The notes under the pieces: generated by a model | What the model saw: the letters and a program-made list of their open reading frames with translations, nothing else | What the model was told of the DNA's origin: nothing | Databases searched by the model: none | DNA from: Owenia fusiformis | Taxonomy: Eukaryota; Annelida; Polychaeta; Sabellida; Oweniidae | Length of the DNA: 60,000 nt | Direction: 5' to 3' | Assembly: GCA_903813345.2 (NCBI GenBank) | Contig: CAIIXF020000012.1 | Span: forward strand, 2,275,318 to 2,335,317 | Made by a program: the position numbers and the translations under genes | In this document: in pieces, positions 48,301-57,300 of the stretch | How positions within the stretch are numbered: the first letter of the stretch is position 1 | Layout of the letters: each line of letters begins with the position of its first letter

Positions 48301-50031
48301 ATAAAGTTACGAATTTGTAAATCAATTGTTGTTACCAAAGATATAATGACATCATAGTTAAGAAACAACTTTATACAATTATTGACCTCTCCAGAGGTTT
48401 ACTGTCAAAATTATATCCCGGGACTGTAAACCGAGACCGTAGGTTGTTAGTCCGAAGAATATCTTAGATTTTTCTGACCCTTGAAGTTGACTTGAAGTTG
48501 GATCCAGACCCTCGAGACGTTCATGTTGTATTTCAGTATATCGGCAGTTAGTTCACTCAATGGAGTCAAATTACTCTCCTGGGCGAAGTCCACTAAAAGC
48601 TTTGTACAAAGTTTTAGATTTTTCTTCGTATTTTGACTGTCTTTACTCTCTAAGAGACTAATAATATCCTCATCTTCAACATTTTTGAAACGGCTAGTGC
48701 TAGCGGCGGCCATTTTATCGTCTGATAATGACGTCATTTTAGTGGAATGCTGGGAATATTATTCACCGGCAATGCATTGCGCGGTGTACAGTTAAAATTA
48801 TTCACCGCTCGTTGACCAATCAAAATCGAGTATTTCAACTGAGGTACTAACAATACAAATTGTTAACTTTACAAAGTTTCTTTTAATGGCCCCCTTATTA
48901 CTTTCTAAAACAGTTTAAAACATTGCACATGTATTAGTTTGTATTAAATACAGTAAAACACCACATATCATGAGATGAAAATGTTAATCAACATTCACTT
49001 TAGGTTTTAAAAAATCACATTGATCAAACCTTTACTTGATTCAAGTTGATGAAATCATGATTTACTCCCTCCCAAAAAAAGTTATTTTACTCTTCCACAA
49101 CTTAAACATTTGAACACCATACACCAACAACAAATAAATGAACCTCAGTAAGTGAACACCTTCCCATAAGAACACCTCATAGTAAGATCACCTTTTTACA
49201 TTTTAGGATGAAAGATTATGGTATTCATCCAGATGATAAAGTTATATGTTTTGGACAACTACTCGGCATGTGTGATCAGATCAGCTTCCCACTGGGTATG
49301 TATTTAGGTCCATTAGACATTTAGCAGCATTAAAATATGTAAAGACAAAGAAATTAACATTGTTGTACTTGGTCATAATATAACATAACAAAATTAAGGA
49401 TCAATCAGATTGGCCCCACGTGACTAGTTACGTCATACATAATTTATAGTTTTGGTTTACTGGTTCATTGGTAATCTCAACATCAAGGCAAATGCAGGAT
49501 TGTTGTGAACAAAACATCTTGGGATAATGACGTCATGATTCAATTGACCAAAACGCGCCGCATGGGACCCAGTGAAAAGTCATTTAAATGTTGCTTATTA
49601 AGCAGATACCGCGTGTAGTAAAGTGAAACAGTCGCCACATTACTGATTAGATGACGTGTCCATTAAATTAAGTTTTTCACAATAGTTTGATCTGCATTAG
49701 AATTAATTTGAAATATCGTTGAAAGCATTTAATTCTTATCAGTTTTCCAGCTCCAAGGGCTGCACTTCATTGGCAGAACTCAGTCATATCATTATATAAC
49801 CTCTATATCATTTCTCCAGGACAAGCTGGTTTCTCAGTGTACAAGTACGTCCCTTATGGCCCTGTTGAGGAAGTGATGCCGTACCTTTCCCGAAGAGCGC
49901 AAGAGAACAGTGGCGTCATCAGCAGCAAGGTCCAGAAAGAACGAGACCTTTTATGGGATGAATTCACGCGCAGACGCAAATCAGGAGAACTCCGAGTAAA
50001 ACCTGAGGCACGCTTGGTTGCACAAATGTGA
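21330..50031 (+). CDS. PRODH: Proline dehydrogenase, mitochondrial (complete, 14 exons, 641 aa)
   Basis: FAD enzyme oxidising L-proline to pyrroline-5-carboxylate at the inner mitochondrial membrane. Exons: 21330-21683, 26200-26408, 31293-31324, 31572-31607, 32821-32976, 36431-36495, 36728-36918, 38015-38096, 38973-39044, 46660-46806, 47438-47533, 48038-48222, 49207-49295, 49820-50031. All phases agree and total 1926 nt including the stop. The start is the first in-frame ATG; the basic N-terminus ([14 protein letters not shown]) suits a transit peptide. Family landmarks are [78 protein letters not shown] (about 528-535) and YLSRRAQEN (about 593-601), whose paired arginines bind proline carboxylate in the family. 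DVTQDGEIDLLDW (about 343-355) is EF-hand-like. Human PRODH is 600 aa. Intron 9 contains an antisense P450 gene and an array of exon-10 acceptors. Confidence 0.95.
22240..22306 (+). repeat. tRNA-like SINE head (not a functional tRNA)
   Basis: The box A-like sequence GTAGCCTAGTGGTTAGCG and the box B GAGTTCGAATCCCGG are correctly spaced, followed by T-rich sequence. The acceptor arms do not pair convincingly and no CCA-proximal stem can be drawn. A tRNA-derived SINE promoter is therefore more likely than a tRNA gene. Confidence 0.6.
22321..22560. mobile_element. Degenerate copy of the GTAGCC-type short element
   Basis: It starts with a G-run after the SINE head and contains TTGATTCAACTTCCATCAAA, AAACATTTTAAAGCTCT and a final CTACGCCATGG. 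These correspond to the interior and right end of the 20008 copy. A further fragment with TAAGCTTCAAATAAAAAACA lies at 23105-23160. Confidence 0.55.
23600..25176. other. PRODH intron 1, nothing recognised
   Basis: AT-rich intron sequence. Repeated TTAATTGAATTGGTATTAATAA-like phrases occur near 24280-24370, which looks like a short degenerate tandem region. No splice-flanked exon was found between 21683 and 26200 in the PRODH frame. Confidence 0.4.
25177..25468. mobile_element. hAT-type MITE with 8-bp target duplication
   Basis: The left end is TAGTGTTGTCGCGATG and the right end is ATCGCGACAACACTA, perfect inverted repeats over about 15 bp. The 8-bp GTAGACAC directly flanks both sides (25169-25176 and 25469-25476). 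Eight-base duplications are diagnostic of hAT transposition. The interior is filled with ATCGATGCATCG-like palindromes. It is 292 bp with no coding capacity and lies in PRODH intron 1. Confidence 0.9.
26640..26728. repeat. Dispersed TACAGTAAAACCTGT TIR family, short copy
   Basis: It opens TACAGTAAAACCTTG and closes ACAGGTTTTACTGCA. Between them are GTGAACACCTGTTAATCTGA and ACACTTTTGGC. It lies in PRODH intron 2. Confidence 0.65.
27255..27448. repeat. Dispersed TACAGTAAAACCTGT TIR family copy, beside the 83-bp array
   Basis: It opens GTAAAGTGAAACCTGTATAT and closes AACAGGTTTTACTGTA, with TGTGAACAC and GTGTTCAGATT inside. Its right end (TTTTACTGTATG) is continuous with the first unit of the following tandem array. 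Confidence 0.65.
27447..28530 (+). repeat. ~83-bp minisatellite, 13 copies, in PRODH intron 2
   Basis: Each unit contains TATATTGAATTACCCTGAAT and TCCTGTTGGGGAGTCAACTC. Two variants occur, one linked by TGATTTTTACTGTATGTGTA and the other by TGCTCATGTGAATTCC. For part of the array they alternate, giving a ~164-bp period. The last copy is decayed (GTTAGAGAGTCACC). The spacer TTTTACTGTATGTG equals the end of the adjacent TIR element, so the founder unit probably spanned that boundary. Confidence 0.9.
29150..29659. mobile_element. MITE with TA target duplication, copy A (PRODH intron 2)
   Basis: It starts CTGTAGATTGGGTTAATTTG and ends with the complement CAAATTAACCCAATCTACAG, with TA on each side. 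Subterminal GGCGAATTTGGCG repeats extend the fold. It is 510 bp, non-coding and about 90% identical by eye to copy B in intron 8 of the same gene. The TA duplication suggests a Tc1/mariner or PIF-like origin. Confidence 0.85.
29660..31070. other. PRODH intron 2, nothing recognised
   Basis: AT-rich intron without splice-flanked exons. The interval 30660-30900 (GGGGGAGGTAGGCCCCATTG, CCACTGGATCCGC) is unusually GC-rich for the window and may be a fragment of a dispersed repeat. Confidence 0.35.
31071..31258. repeat. Dispersed TIR family copy, abutting PRODH exon 3
   Basis: It opens TAGTGAAACCTGTATATCC and closes TAGACAGGTTTAACTGTA, with AATCTGAACACCTCC inside. Its right end is only about 35 bp from the exon-3 start at 31293, so it may supply part of the branchpoint and pyrimidine region. 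Confidence 0.65.
33533..33752. repeat. Dispersed TIR family copy with a GTAGCC-type insertion
   Basis: It opens TACAGTAAAACCTGTCTAAT and closes ATACAGGTTTTACTGTA. Near its right end lies CCCCCTGGCTACGGGCCTGG, the end signature of the other short-element family, which implies insertion of one family into the other followed by loss. It is in PRODH intron 5. A decayed partner lies at 34060-34185. Confidence 0.6.
34190..36430. other. PRODH intron 5, mostly unremarkable
   Basis: No exon is visible. At 35765-35870 a CAATTCAATTCAATTTATTT stretch leads into CTAGACGCCCTGAGGC, resembling a dispersed non-LTR tail. At 35930-35990 the phrase ACTATAGCAACCAATAGTT occurs twice in direct orientation. Confidence 0.4.
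38361..38865. mobile_element. MITE with TA target duplication, copy B (PRODH intron 8)
   Basis: It has the same ends as copy A at 29150: CTGTAGATTGGGTTAATTTG on the left, its complement on the right, and TA on both sides. It is 505 bp. It differs by scattered substitutions and a few small indels (for example after ACTCAGGGAAAA). Two copies in one gene suggest either recent family activity or local spread. Confidence 0.85.
39098..39259. mobile_element. Small foldback MITE with 6-bp target duplication
   Basis: The left end is CACTGTTCCACAACTAGTTA and the right end is AACTAGTTGTGGAACAGTG, followed inward by TTTGACGGA and TCCGTCAAAG. TGGTAG flanks both ends. It is 162 bp and lies just after PRODH exon 9, in the intron that also holds the P450 gene. 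Confidence 0.8.
39536..40334 (-). repeat. 30-bp minisatellite derived from the P450 stop-codon region, about 27 copies
   Basis: On the minus strand the unit is CCATACAATGTATGCTTTGT plus AAGAGACTAG. The first copy is the 3' end of the P450 reading frame (PYNVCFVRD-stop, stop at 40305-40307). The others follow it towards 39536 with few substitutions, so the gene is followed by about 26 further in-frame stop codons. In another frame the 30-bp period stays open, giving a spurious 337-codon ORF of [10 protein letters not shown] repeats. Confidence 0.95.
40305..43203 (-). CDS. Cytochrome P450, CYP2-type, nested antisense in PRODH intron 9 (503 aa)
   Basis: Five minus-strand exons join in phase: 43203-42318, 41950-41881, 41641-41425, 40944-40785 and 40483-40305, giving 504 codons with the stop. 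It is a haem-thiolate monooxygenase anchored in the ER membrane. Residues about 7-32 form the N-terminal membrane helix, followed by the proline hinge [11 protein letters not shown]. Later motifs are the I-helix AAGTETTS (about 308-315), the K-helix ECQR (E366, R369), FNPDRF (about 421-426) and the haem loop FSVGKRSCLG with Cys449. Length and motifs fit microsomal clan 2 (CYP2U/2J-like); the subfamily and substrate cannot be told. No frameshift or missing catalytic residue is seen. The whole gene lies between PRODH exons 9 and 10. Its stop region seeds the adjacent 30-bp array. Confidence 0.9.
41042..41379. repeat. Dispersed TIR family copy in a P450 intron
   Basis: It opens TTACAGTAAATTTTAAATTT and closes CAGATATATAGGTTTAACTGTA-like sequence. 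The interior has GGTGTTCACATTTC and AAATGTGTTCAGATTAGAG, matching the other members. It sits in the intron between P450 exons 3 and 4. Confidence 0.5.
43204..45208. other. P450 5' flank inside PRODH intron 9
   Basis: The promoter of the nested P450 should lie here; no TATA box or initiator was placed with confidence. A direct near-duplication occurs at 43620-43780 (CTTATGATGAAAT-AA-GATGCAA and AAGG-TTTCGA-ACA, about 90 bp apart). 44080-44170 matches the dispersed repeat near 19240. Confidence 0.4.
45209..46680 (+). repeat. 53-bp minisatellite made of PRODH exon-10 3' splice sites, about 28 copies
   Basis: Each unit runs CATATAACACTGTGTGTCTT, GTTCCAG, then TATGCCAAACACAAAGATGT. It thus contains a branchpoint-like TAAC, a pyrimidine tract, AG and about 25 nt of exon 10. 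The real exon start at 46660 is the final copy. I count 28 acceptor positions, one of which (near 45550) reads CCTG and has lost the AG. In most decoys the reading frame is [10 protein letters not shown] followed by TAA. A 424-bp block of eight units is duplicated (about 45640-46060 and 46064-46486), marked by variants GATGACTGTG and CACTAAGATGTCTTTG. Confidence 0.95.
47880..47985 (+). repeat. SINE-like fragment (TGTCTGTAACAAATGGCAGG family)
   Basis: The phrase GTGTCTGTAACAAATGG plus CAGGTAGTG and a downstream GCATGTTAATGCC is shared with 53290-53415 (plus) and 57825-57935 (inverted). It lies in PRODH intron 11. Confidence 0.6.
48447..48737 (-). pseudogene. Fragment resembling Crypton-derived/KIAA1958-like N-terminal domain
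   Basis: A minus-strand ORF of 96 codons starts [19 protein letters not shown] and contains [20 protein letters not shown] and [14 protein letters not shown]. The pattern of acidic start, then LLE-KDS-NTKK and a helix resembles the N-terminal region of Crypton-like tyrosine-recombinase-derived proteins common in invertebrates. This is from memory of the family. After about residue 70 similarity fades and a stop follows, and the recombinase domain is absent. It lies inside PRODH intron 12 on the opposite strand, so it is probably a truncated insertion, though a first exon of an antisense gene cannot be excluded. Confidence 0.45.
48940..49200. repeat. Decayed TIR-family fragment before PRODH exon 13
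   Basis: TACAGTAAAACACCACATAT at 48951 and AGTGAACACCTTCCCATAAG near 49155 match the AGTAAAACCTG/GAACACCT family, but no right end survives. It runs up to the exon-13 acceptor at 49206. Confidence 0.4.
49296..49819 (+). other. PRODH intron 13, nothing recognised
   Basis: Ordinary intron sequence with a CACGTGACTAGTTACGTCA stretch near 49417. No repeat family or exon was recognised. Confidence 0.4.
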
Positions 50032-51740
50032 TTTGTCCCTTTTGTACATATTTGGAGAATAACATAAAAGGGACACATGGAAAGTCAGAAGAAATTCTAT
50101 CTTCTAGTCACCATGGTTTCAGAGAAATTTGTATTTACAAAATGGATATGTTAAAAGTCTAAAATTGGAGGATTCCCGAGTTTCAAACTGTCTTTATGAT
50201 ATTATAACTGTCAAATATGGAAAAGGCAATTGTAACCAAAAATTGTAACCACTTATCGTAAACATAAATAAGAGTCTAATATGAATTTTGAATGAAACAC
50301 TCATTAACTGAAATCTGGGTAAAACGCACAAACTGAACTCTGGGTGTTATCTTTTGTATGACTCTGCGTGGCCCTGATTGAGTATAATGGAAGATCATCT
50401 ACATGTTTCCAGAAGTTCAAATCTGACTTTCTATTTAAGATTTGACCTTCAATGACATTCTCCAAGTCAAAATAGATTCAAAATAGATGAACTCCTCAAG
50501 GTCAAAAAGGTCTTTTTTATCTTGCTTCAATTAGGTGGTGACATTTTGTCACGTTATGCCTTGTTCTTCTTGGCCAGCCAGGGGGAGAATTCTTTCAAAA
50601 TCATGCAGTTTTTCACCATGCTGCAGCACTTTTCAAGAAATTTTGGGCTAAAGTTGTCAAATGTGAACCCCCTGAAATTTTTTGAAGTGGCAAAAGCTGA
50701 CTAAGGGTCTGAAAGTTCTATACTAGAATACAAATGTTATATTTTAACTTGTTAATTTTTGTTAATTTTTTTTCTTTCACACGTACAGTATTGTGTTTCC
50801 ACAATACATTTGCGTTTTTATTATTGAATAATGGTACTATAAATTGATTGAAATGGGGCTATTTGGTGATAAAGTGAAACTAATGTTGTAATGCCTTGGT
50901 CACATTTGCTAGCTCTGATTCATCAGCCGAGCCGATTGAGTATTTTGTTAAAAATTGAAGGTCAAATCTCAATTTCATGTCAATTGTGAACTCCTGAGAA
51001 CTTAAAATGCTTTTAAAAGGAAGTTTGTTTAATTTGAAGCAATTTGAAATCGGTTTTGAACAAAATACTACAAACGGCCGGCGCCGGCCAATGAATCAGA
51101 GCAAATGTGACTTAGGCATAAAGAACAGAACACTTGACTTGTCTTAAGTGAACACTTAAAGAATCTGAAGTGTTCATTACATGCACAAGTATTCATTACA
51201 TGCACAAGTAAACACTTTTGTTTTTGTACATAAGCTGTATATGTTAAACATGGAAATAGTGTCGGGTTGGTTTATGTGCTGTGTAAATAGGAATGGGCAT
51301 GTACTTTCCCAATTCTTTCTTTAATTACTGTAACTGTTATTAGAGTCATTGACTGTCTATTACAATGACTATATTTTACCCTTGTTATACTCAAGATAAA
51401 CAGGGAATTTTACGATGCTAAATGGAAATTGTTCATAATACATTGATTTTTGTGATCTGATTGGTTCATATTAAGCTGTGTATTCCACCAATCGTATCAC
51501 AGATATCTGTATGTATACTTTATATTAGCTGAGTCTAACATAAAATTTTTCCCAAATTTTTTGTGTTAGTCTCAGATATTAGTTGGTGTATATGTAAACC
51601 TTCATGCACAGAGGTTTTGATGAGCTTTTAAGGCGTTCAACTTTGATAGGTGTTACTGTGCATGTACTCTCGAATTTAAACAGATTTCAACTGAATGATA
51701 TTGGGTCATTGTTATGTTTTTCATATACTTTGAAATATGC
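50032..51740 (+). other. PRODH 3' flank / 3' UTR
   Basis: No further coding exon follows the TGA. The poly(A) site is not certain. 50395-50570 is an inverted relative of the GACCTT-rich repeat at 17743-18010, followed by TTCTTTCAAAATCATGCAGT, which also occurs inside the element at 51741-51929. Confidence 0.45.
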
Positions 51741-51929
51741 CAGGCCCGTAGCCAGGGGGGTTTGGGCGAACCCCCCCCCCCCCTGGCCAAAATTTCTTTC
51801 AAAATCATGCAGTTTTTCACCATTCTGACTATTTTTTGAGTGATTTTTGGCCAAATTTGCCAAAGTGAACCCCCCTAGAATTTTTTGAAAAAGTGAACCC
51901 CCCTTGGAAAAATTCTGGCTACGGGCCTG
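51741..51929. mobile_element. Short element with CAGGCCCGTAGCCAG inverted ends
   Basis: The left end is CAGGCCCGTAGCCAGG and the right end is CTGGCTACGGGCCTG, a perfect 15-bp inverted repeat. The interior has long C-runs and GTGAACCCCCCTAGAATTTT. It is related in its ends, but not in its interior, to the 20008 family. The interior matches 50580-50680. Confidence 0.75.
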
Positions 51930-52340
51930 TTATGTACAGTGTACATAGCATAAATTAAGATTTTTCTGGTCAGTGTATAAATATTCTTTTTGCTTGATAT
52001 TACAAGTTAATAATGCTTTATTTTATTTCATGATCTGATTTGTATGTAGGACTGAATGTAAAAAAAAATTATTTTAGGATTAGGATGTCATAGGGGTCAT
52101 GTGATCAAATTATCTAGCCAATCAATGTAGGTAGATAAAGTCACATGACACTTGGCCTCCATTAAATGATGGAAAATAATATTGTATCGGAGTTTTAAAA
52201 ACTCTTTGTCTTGCTAGTCTAGAAAAGCAATCAAATAATATGTACCAGTACAAGGTGATATGTATTTTCAATGGTTATAAACCTAAACAAATTGATGTAT
52301 TAGAATGAATGTTCATCCATCCGGAAATGTTCATATTGAA

Positions 52341-52482
52341 GACAGGTTCATCAAACACAGACATATTTGAAAAACTTACGTAAAATATTTCGTCTTAAGT
52401 AACTGAAGAAGTCCTATGGATGTAGGACAAAATATTTTATGTAAGTTTTTCAAATATGTCCGTGTTAGATGAATCTGTAATA
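52341..52482. repeat. 142-bp hairpin (inverted repeat)
   Basis: The left arm contains CATATTTGAAAAACTTACGT and AAAATATTTCGTC; the right arm contains GACAAAATATTTTATGTAAG and TTTTTCAAATATGTC. Arms of about 53 bp match with a few differences around a short loop. It may be a solitary MITE. Confidence 0.75.
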
Positions 52483-53006
52483 CTTCAAATTGGTGCATGG
52501 TTCTTTTGTTTAGTTTATGTCCATGATTTTAGTATATACTCATTGAATGATATTTATAAAACATATTTTAGTATTACTTTGTAATATATACTTATGTTAT
52601 ATTTATGTTTATTTGCTTGAATCTCACTTTTTTGGTAAGAATACTTGAATAAAATTTTTTTTTCGGCTTGACGTGTATTCTGCTGAAAGATGATCATGAT
52701 CAAAAAAACATATACAGAGTATATTTGAAAAGTTATAAAGTGAATCATGTTCCAATGTCACACTTCAGTATATTTCTTGCTACCGGAATAAGTATCGCTA
52801 CTGAAATCTTGCTTGATTTAACAGCTTTCAACTTTCTTTAGTTAGGGTAAACTTTCCTGGTGCAAACTCATTATTTCACTTTTTGAACTATCTGTAAAAT
52901 GAAGCATAGAAAAATCCTAGCTTTGTATGCTGTTGTCGTATCTTGCAGTCTAGTAAATAAAGGTTCTGCCTCTTAGTAATAGAACTTTTGTAAGAGAAAG
53001 CCCAGT

Positions 53007-53150
53007 GTTTTTCTCATGGAAAGGTGTTTTTCTCATGGAGAGGTGTTTTTCTCATGGAGAGGTGTTTTTCTCATGGAAAGGTGTTTTTCTCATGGAGAGG
53101 TGTTTTTCTCATGGAGAGGTGTTTTTCTCATGGAGAGGTGTTTTTCCCCA
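53007..53150 (+). repeat. 19-bp tandem repeat, 7-8 copies
   Basis: The unit GTGTTTTTCTCATGGAGAG alternates with ...GGAAAG. It is close to 100% conserved, indicating recent expansion. The reading frame across it (FFSWKGVFLMERCFSHGE) is a by-product. Confidence 0.9.
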
Positions 53151-53289
53151 GCCAATAAGGCAGCTAAATCTGTATATATTATCTTTGTATGGTGAATCAT
53201 ACACACCATTGTACACTAGGAAATATTCTGATATTAGAATAAAAAATAAAAACATAAAAATAGTTCAGTAGTTAGTTATGTTTACTTCA

Positions 53290-53415
53290 TTTCCAGAAGT
53301 GGTGACATATTGTTAATGGTCCAGATCATGATTTTGTGAAGAATTTCTGTCGGTCTTCACTTAGCATTTGGTGTCTGTAACAAATGGCTGGTAGTGACAT
53401 TTTGCATGTTGTCCA
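53290..53415 (+). repeat. SINE-like fragment, second copy
   Basis: It contains GGTGACATATTGTTAATGG, TCGGTCTTCACTTAGC and GTGTCTGTAACAAATGGCTGGTAGTG-type sequence, shared with 47880 and 57825. Confidence 0.55.
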
Positions 53416-53859
53416 CTTTAAAGCTTTAAATAACAACTACTTCACTGGCAGATGACATACCATTTGATTCCTGTACCCATATATAACAAAGAAACCATGT
53501 TGTTTATCTCAGTTTGACTTGATATAAATTTTTCCAATTCAAAATCAACCCTTTTTTCAGAGATGACACTTGTGTATTTTCCGAACACATCATCTGTTGT
53601 TTGGAATAAGGCCTTACACACATACAAACACATTTCTTTTGTTGACATTTATCATACATCCGCAGTTATAAATTAGGAGCTCTTTTTATATTTTTGACCA
53701 AATCATCATCAGTTATTTATCAATATCAAGGAAATATTAATAAATTGAAATTGAAAAAAATCAGTTATTTTGGTAGGAATTTGAGTCTTAAACCTCTATT
53801 GAGGTTCTAATAATGTGGCAATGGTTGGAGATCAATGGAGTGATGTCATGATGGCGCAC

Positions 53860-54330
53860 CACATTAATGTTTCAAGCTAACAACAGTGATGCCATAATGT
53901 TAAGTTAGAACTTCAATGTCCATTGCACAGTCAGCACCACATAATGATGTGACAATTTTCAGAGCTCACCATATCATAGCATGTCAAAATTTTCAAAGTT
54001 CATTATTATGATGTCATAATGTTCAAAGCTCACCATATCATTATGATGTCAACATTTTAAAGCTCACTATAATGATGTCATAATGTTCAAAGCTCACCAC
54101 ATCATAGTGATGTCATAATGTTCAAAGCTCACCATATCATAGCATGTCAACATTTTCAAAGTTCATTATTATGATGTCATAATGTTCAAAGCCATTATGA
54201 TGTCAATATTTTTAAAGCTCACATAATGATGACATAATGTTCAAAGCTCACCACATCATAGTGATGTCATAATGTTCAAAGCTCACCATATCATAGCATG
54301 TCAAAATTTTCAAAGCTCACTATTATGATG
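53860..54330 (+). repeat. Degenerate ~35-60-bp tandem array (AATGTTCAAAGCTCACCA)
   Basis: The phrases CATAATGTTCAAAGCTCACC, ACATCATAGTGATGT and ATATCATAGCATGTCAA recur about ten times with variable spacing. A block of about 180 bp (53960-54140) is repeated at 54130-54310. The array ends at the stop codon of the minus-strand exon at 54331, again next to an exon boundary. Confidence 0.8.
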
Positions 54331-57300
54331 TCACAATGACTCATCTCTAGATTTGAGTATGTAGCAGTAAGTAAAACACATAACGGCAATCTGAGCAAAC
54401 CGTCCAAGCCAGGCATAGTTCTGAGCAATCATATCCAGTCCATGCATTTCCTGTGATGCATTATAAATATGGGACACAATGCTTTGTGTGTAGATCAAAA
54501 TTACTGCCAACTTTATGATGATGGGTGATTGCCATATTTGGTAATGTTCTGTATCTGTGTCGGTTAAGACTTTAGCACCATAATCTGTTTCCTGGAAATA
54601 CAAAATTCATGCACCGTTTTAATTACTAACTATTTGTAAGTTTTATGAATAAAAGTATATGTTAAAATTACCAATTTAAAAAGTACGAATTATTCAATAT
54701 TTTTGCACTTAATTTGATAATGCATTTATTCAAGTCTAAACTCTAGCGACACATTCATTACTCATTCAGGCCAATCAGAACACAGCATAACCATGGGTTA
54801 TCTAAGATGCTAATGGCCAGAACTTCACCCTTCCAAAATGTTTGCCAGTTGAATTATATCTCTCCCTAATCCATCAAGTGTCAAAATAAGCTATCTATGT
54901 TGAATAATACACTCATTTATGATTGAATGACATTTCCATAAATTATTTTTAAAGGGGCAACAAGGACTGTAGAGAGAAAATTCGAAAAAAAAAAAAATTC
55001 TGAGCCATCAGATCAATATTTGGCTTAACATCTTTGACATACCTATTTTCTTAAAATGTATGGATAAACTATCAATTTCAGCATTAAGAAGTGTAAATTA
55101 AGTTCATAGCTTCTATAAAGGAGTCTCCCTTATAGCTTTTTAAAATCCACCACATTTCAAGAGGAGTATGAGCTGAAATAATGTTCATCCATGGAGTTTC
55201 TTTGTAGATAATAAAAATATATGTTAGTCTTGATGAAATATCAAAACTTAAATATATTTTGACATTGGTCGATGATCGTTAAATGGCCCCCTGCACTAAT
55301 TGTTACACCTTTAAATTTTTTTCTGAACATGTGGAACAACCTTTACTTACAGACACTAATTGCAACATTGAGAGTTGATAAAGCCACACAGAAGCACTTG
55401 ACAGATAGTCCCAAGAGAGATAATGTTAGATTACGCCCAATTTGGAATCTACTAACAATATAATGTATAAGCTCATGGGAATCTTCCTTAAAGATGCAGA
55501 CCAAATCCAAAAAATGCAATTTTCCAATATGGTTGTAATCTTGATGATTTTACCAAAATAAAATGTTATTTTTGCCTAATATTCACAATATTAAATACTG
55601 GTCTTTAAATACATGTACTTCTCAACCTGATTAAAGTATATGTACATATATACCAAGAAATTCCAGTATTTTGTTTCATAACTGTGTGCTCCATATCTTT
55701 CTGTGTAAGACATCTTTAACAGACTATTGGCAGATAAACATGTAGACAAATTGGTATTGATAAGTCTTCTATTTGTTCAAAGTGTCTAGTAAACCCCATG
55801 ATAAAGAATGAACACAAAGTCAATTGAATAGTGTGAAAGGATGAATTGGTAGCAAAGAAAGCAACATTCTGGCTTACATAAATCATTGAGAACATATTGA
55901 TGTAAGTTTATATAGCACTGACTTCACACTAAAATAAGGTATGTGTAGTTTTATAAAAAATTATAATATACAAATACATGATATTAATAAATGGAATTTG
56001 GAATAGTTTTATGAAGATGTTTCTATGATTAAATTAAATAAAACAGGATTTTGACTAAACTTATTGATCATAGAACTAGAGATGTCTTCAAATTGAAAGC
56101 AAAATACCAGGGACATTGTTAAATTAAAATAAGAGAAATTGTTTAATTCAAAGAAAAAAAGCTCTGTTTATTGCCAAATAAGTTGAGTTGAATTACTAGA
56201 GTGGTTCTAAAGAATTGCCCAAATTTTACAATATTTTTCCATAATTTTGTTTTTGCACAATTACATTCCATATTATGCCTACTTTCCTATAAGTAAATTG
56301 CAGTAACGATACTAAAAAAGTTGAATTACTATTTTAATTGTGAAATAAAAAAGAATCTTAGTTATGGACGCCTTATAAAGCATAACAAAATGAAATAGAT
56401 GTAACACATCAAAAAAATTTCCCTGGAAAGCACATTGTGTAGAATGAGTGGTAATATTCCAAACATCCACTTTGCTTGTGAAGTCAAATCCGTCTGCTAT
56501 ATTTACATTGCATTATGGGATACTTGTTGAGCTGTGAAATTGGATAAAGATGCCTCTGAAGAGGATAATCTGCTATGAATGTGTAAACAAAACACTAAAT
56601 GCAAATGCTTAATCTAAAGAAAATCTACCTTACCATAAAATGCCCAAGAAAAACATGTTTTAGTGTAAAATAAAGCAGAGAGAGAAACAAGAGAGAAATG
56701 AAATGAAATTAACAGATTCGATGAGCAAACACTAAACCATAAACACAAAGGAATTAGGAAATAAATACAAACTTGGCGTAAAAGGTATCAATCATGAACA
56801 AATGTTTTACGCAAGAGGAAAACCAATTGGGGATACTCCAGTAGTCATTGATTGTTAAATATTGAAATTCCAGAACATAATCCAACCGAACCACTCATGA
56901 ATAAAATGCAGTACGCATCTTCCTGCTGTTTTCCAGATACAGAAAGAACAAAGTGGTATACAAAGGAATTAGGAAAGTCAATACTATTATATAACATGAC
57001 AGATATCTGATACATATCAACATCTTCCTATATACTCAGTTTATGATGCATTTGCTGTTTTTACAAGGCACTTAATGATGACAAAGAGTTCCAGGAAGAA
57101 TGTAACTTCTATGGGTTCAAAAAATGTGGAGAATTAACTGGCTTTAAGTGTGTTACATAGTCCTGCATACAAGCCTGAAAACATTTTTTAATATTTTGAC
57201 TGAGCTGCCTTTTAAATAAGCTCACATCTGAGCACTCTTTTCGGAAAATAACTGGCTAAAAATGCTGCATAGTCCTGGATACGAGCCTGACAGTGACTGA

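Noticed and set aside
55090-55190. Possible alternative terminal exon on the minus strand (SHTPLEMWWILKSYKG)
   Set aside because: It has an acceptor in the right phase, but the frame stops after about 30 residues without similarity, so it was left out of the gene model.
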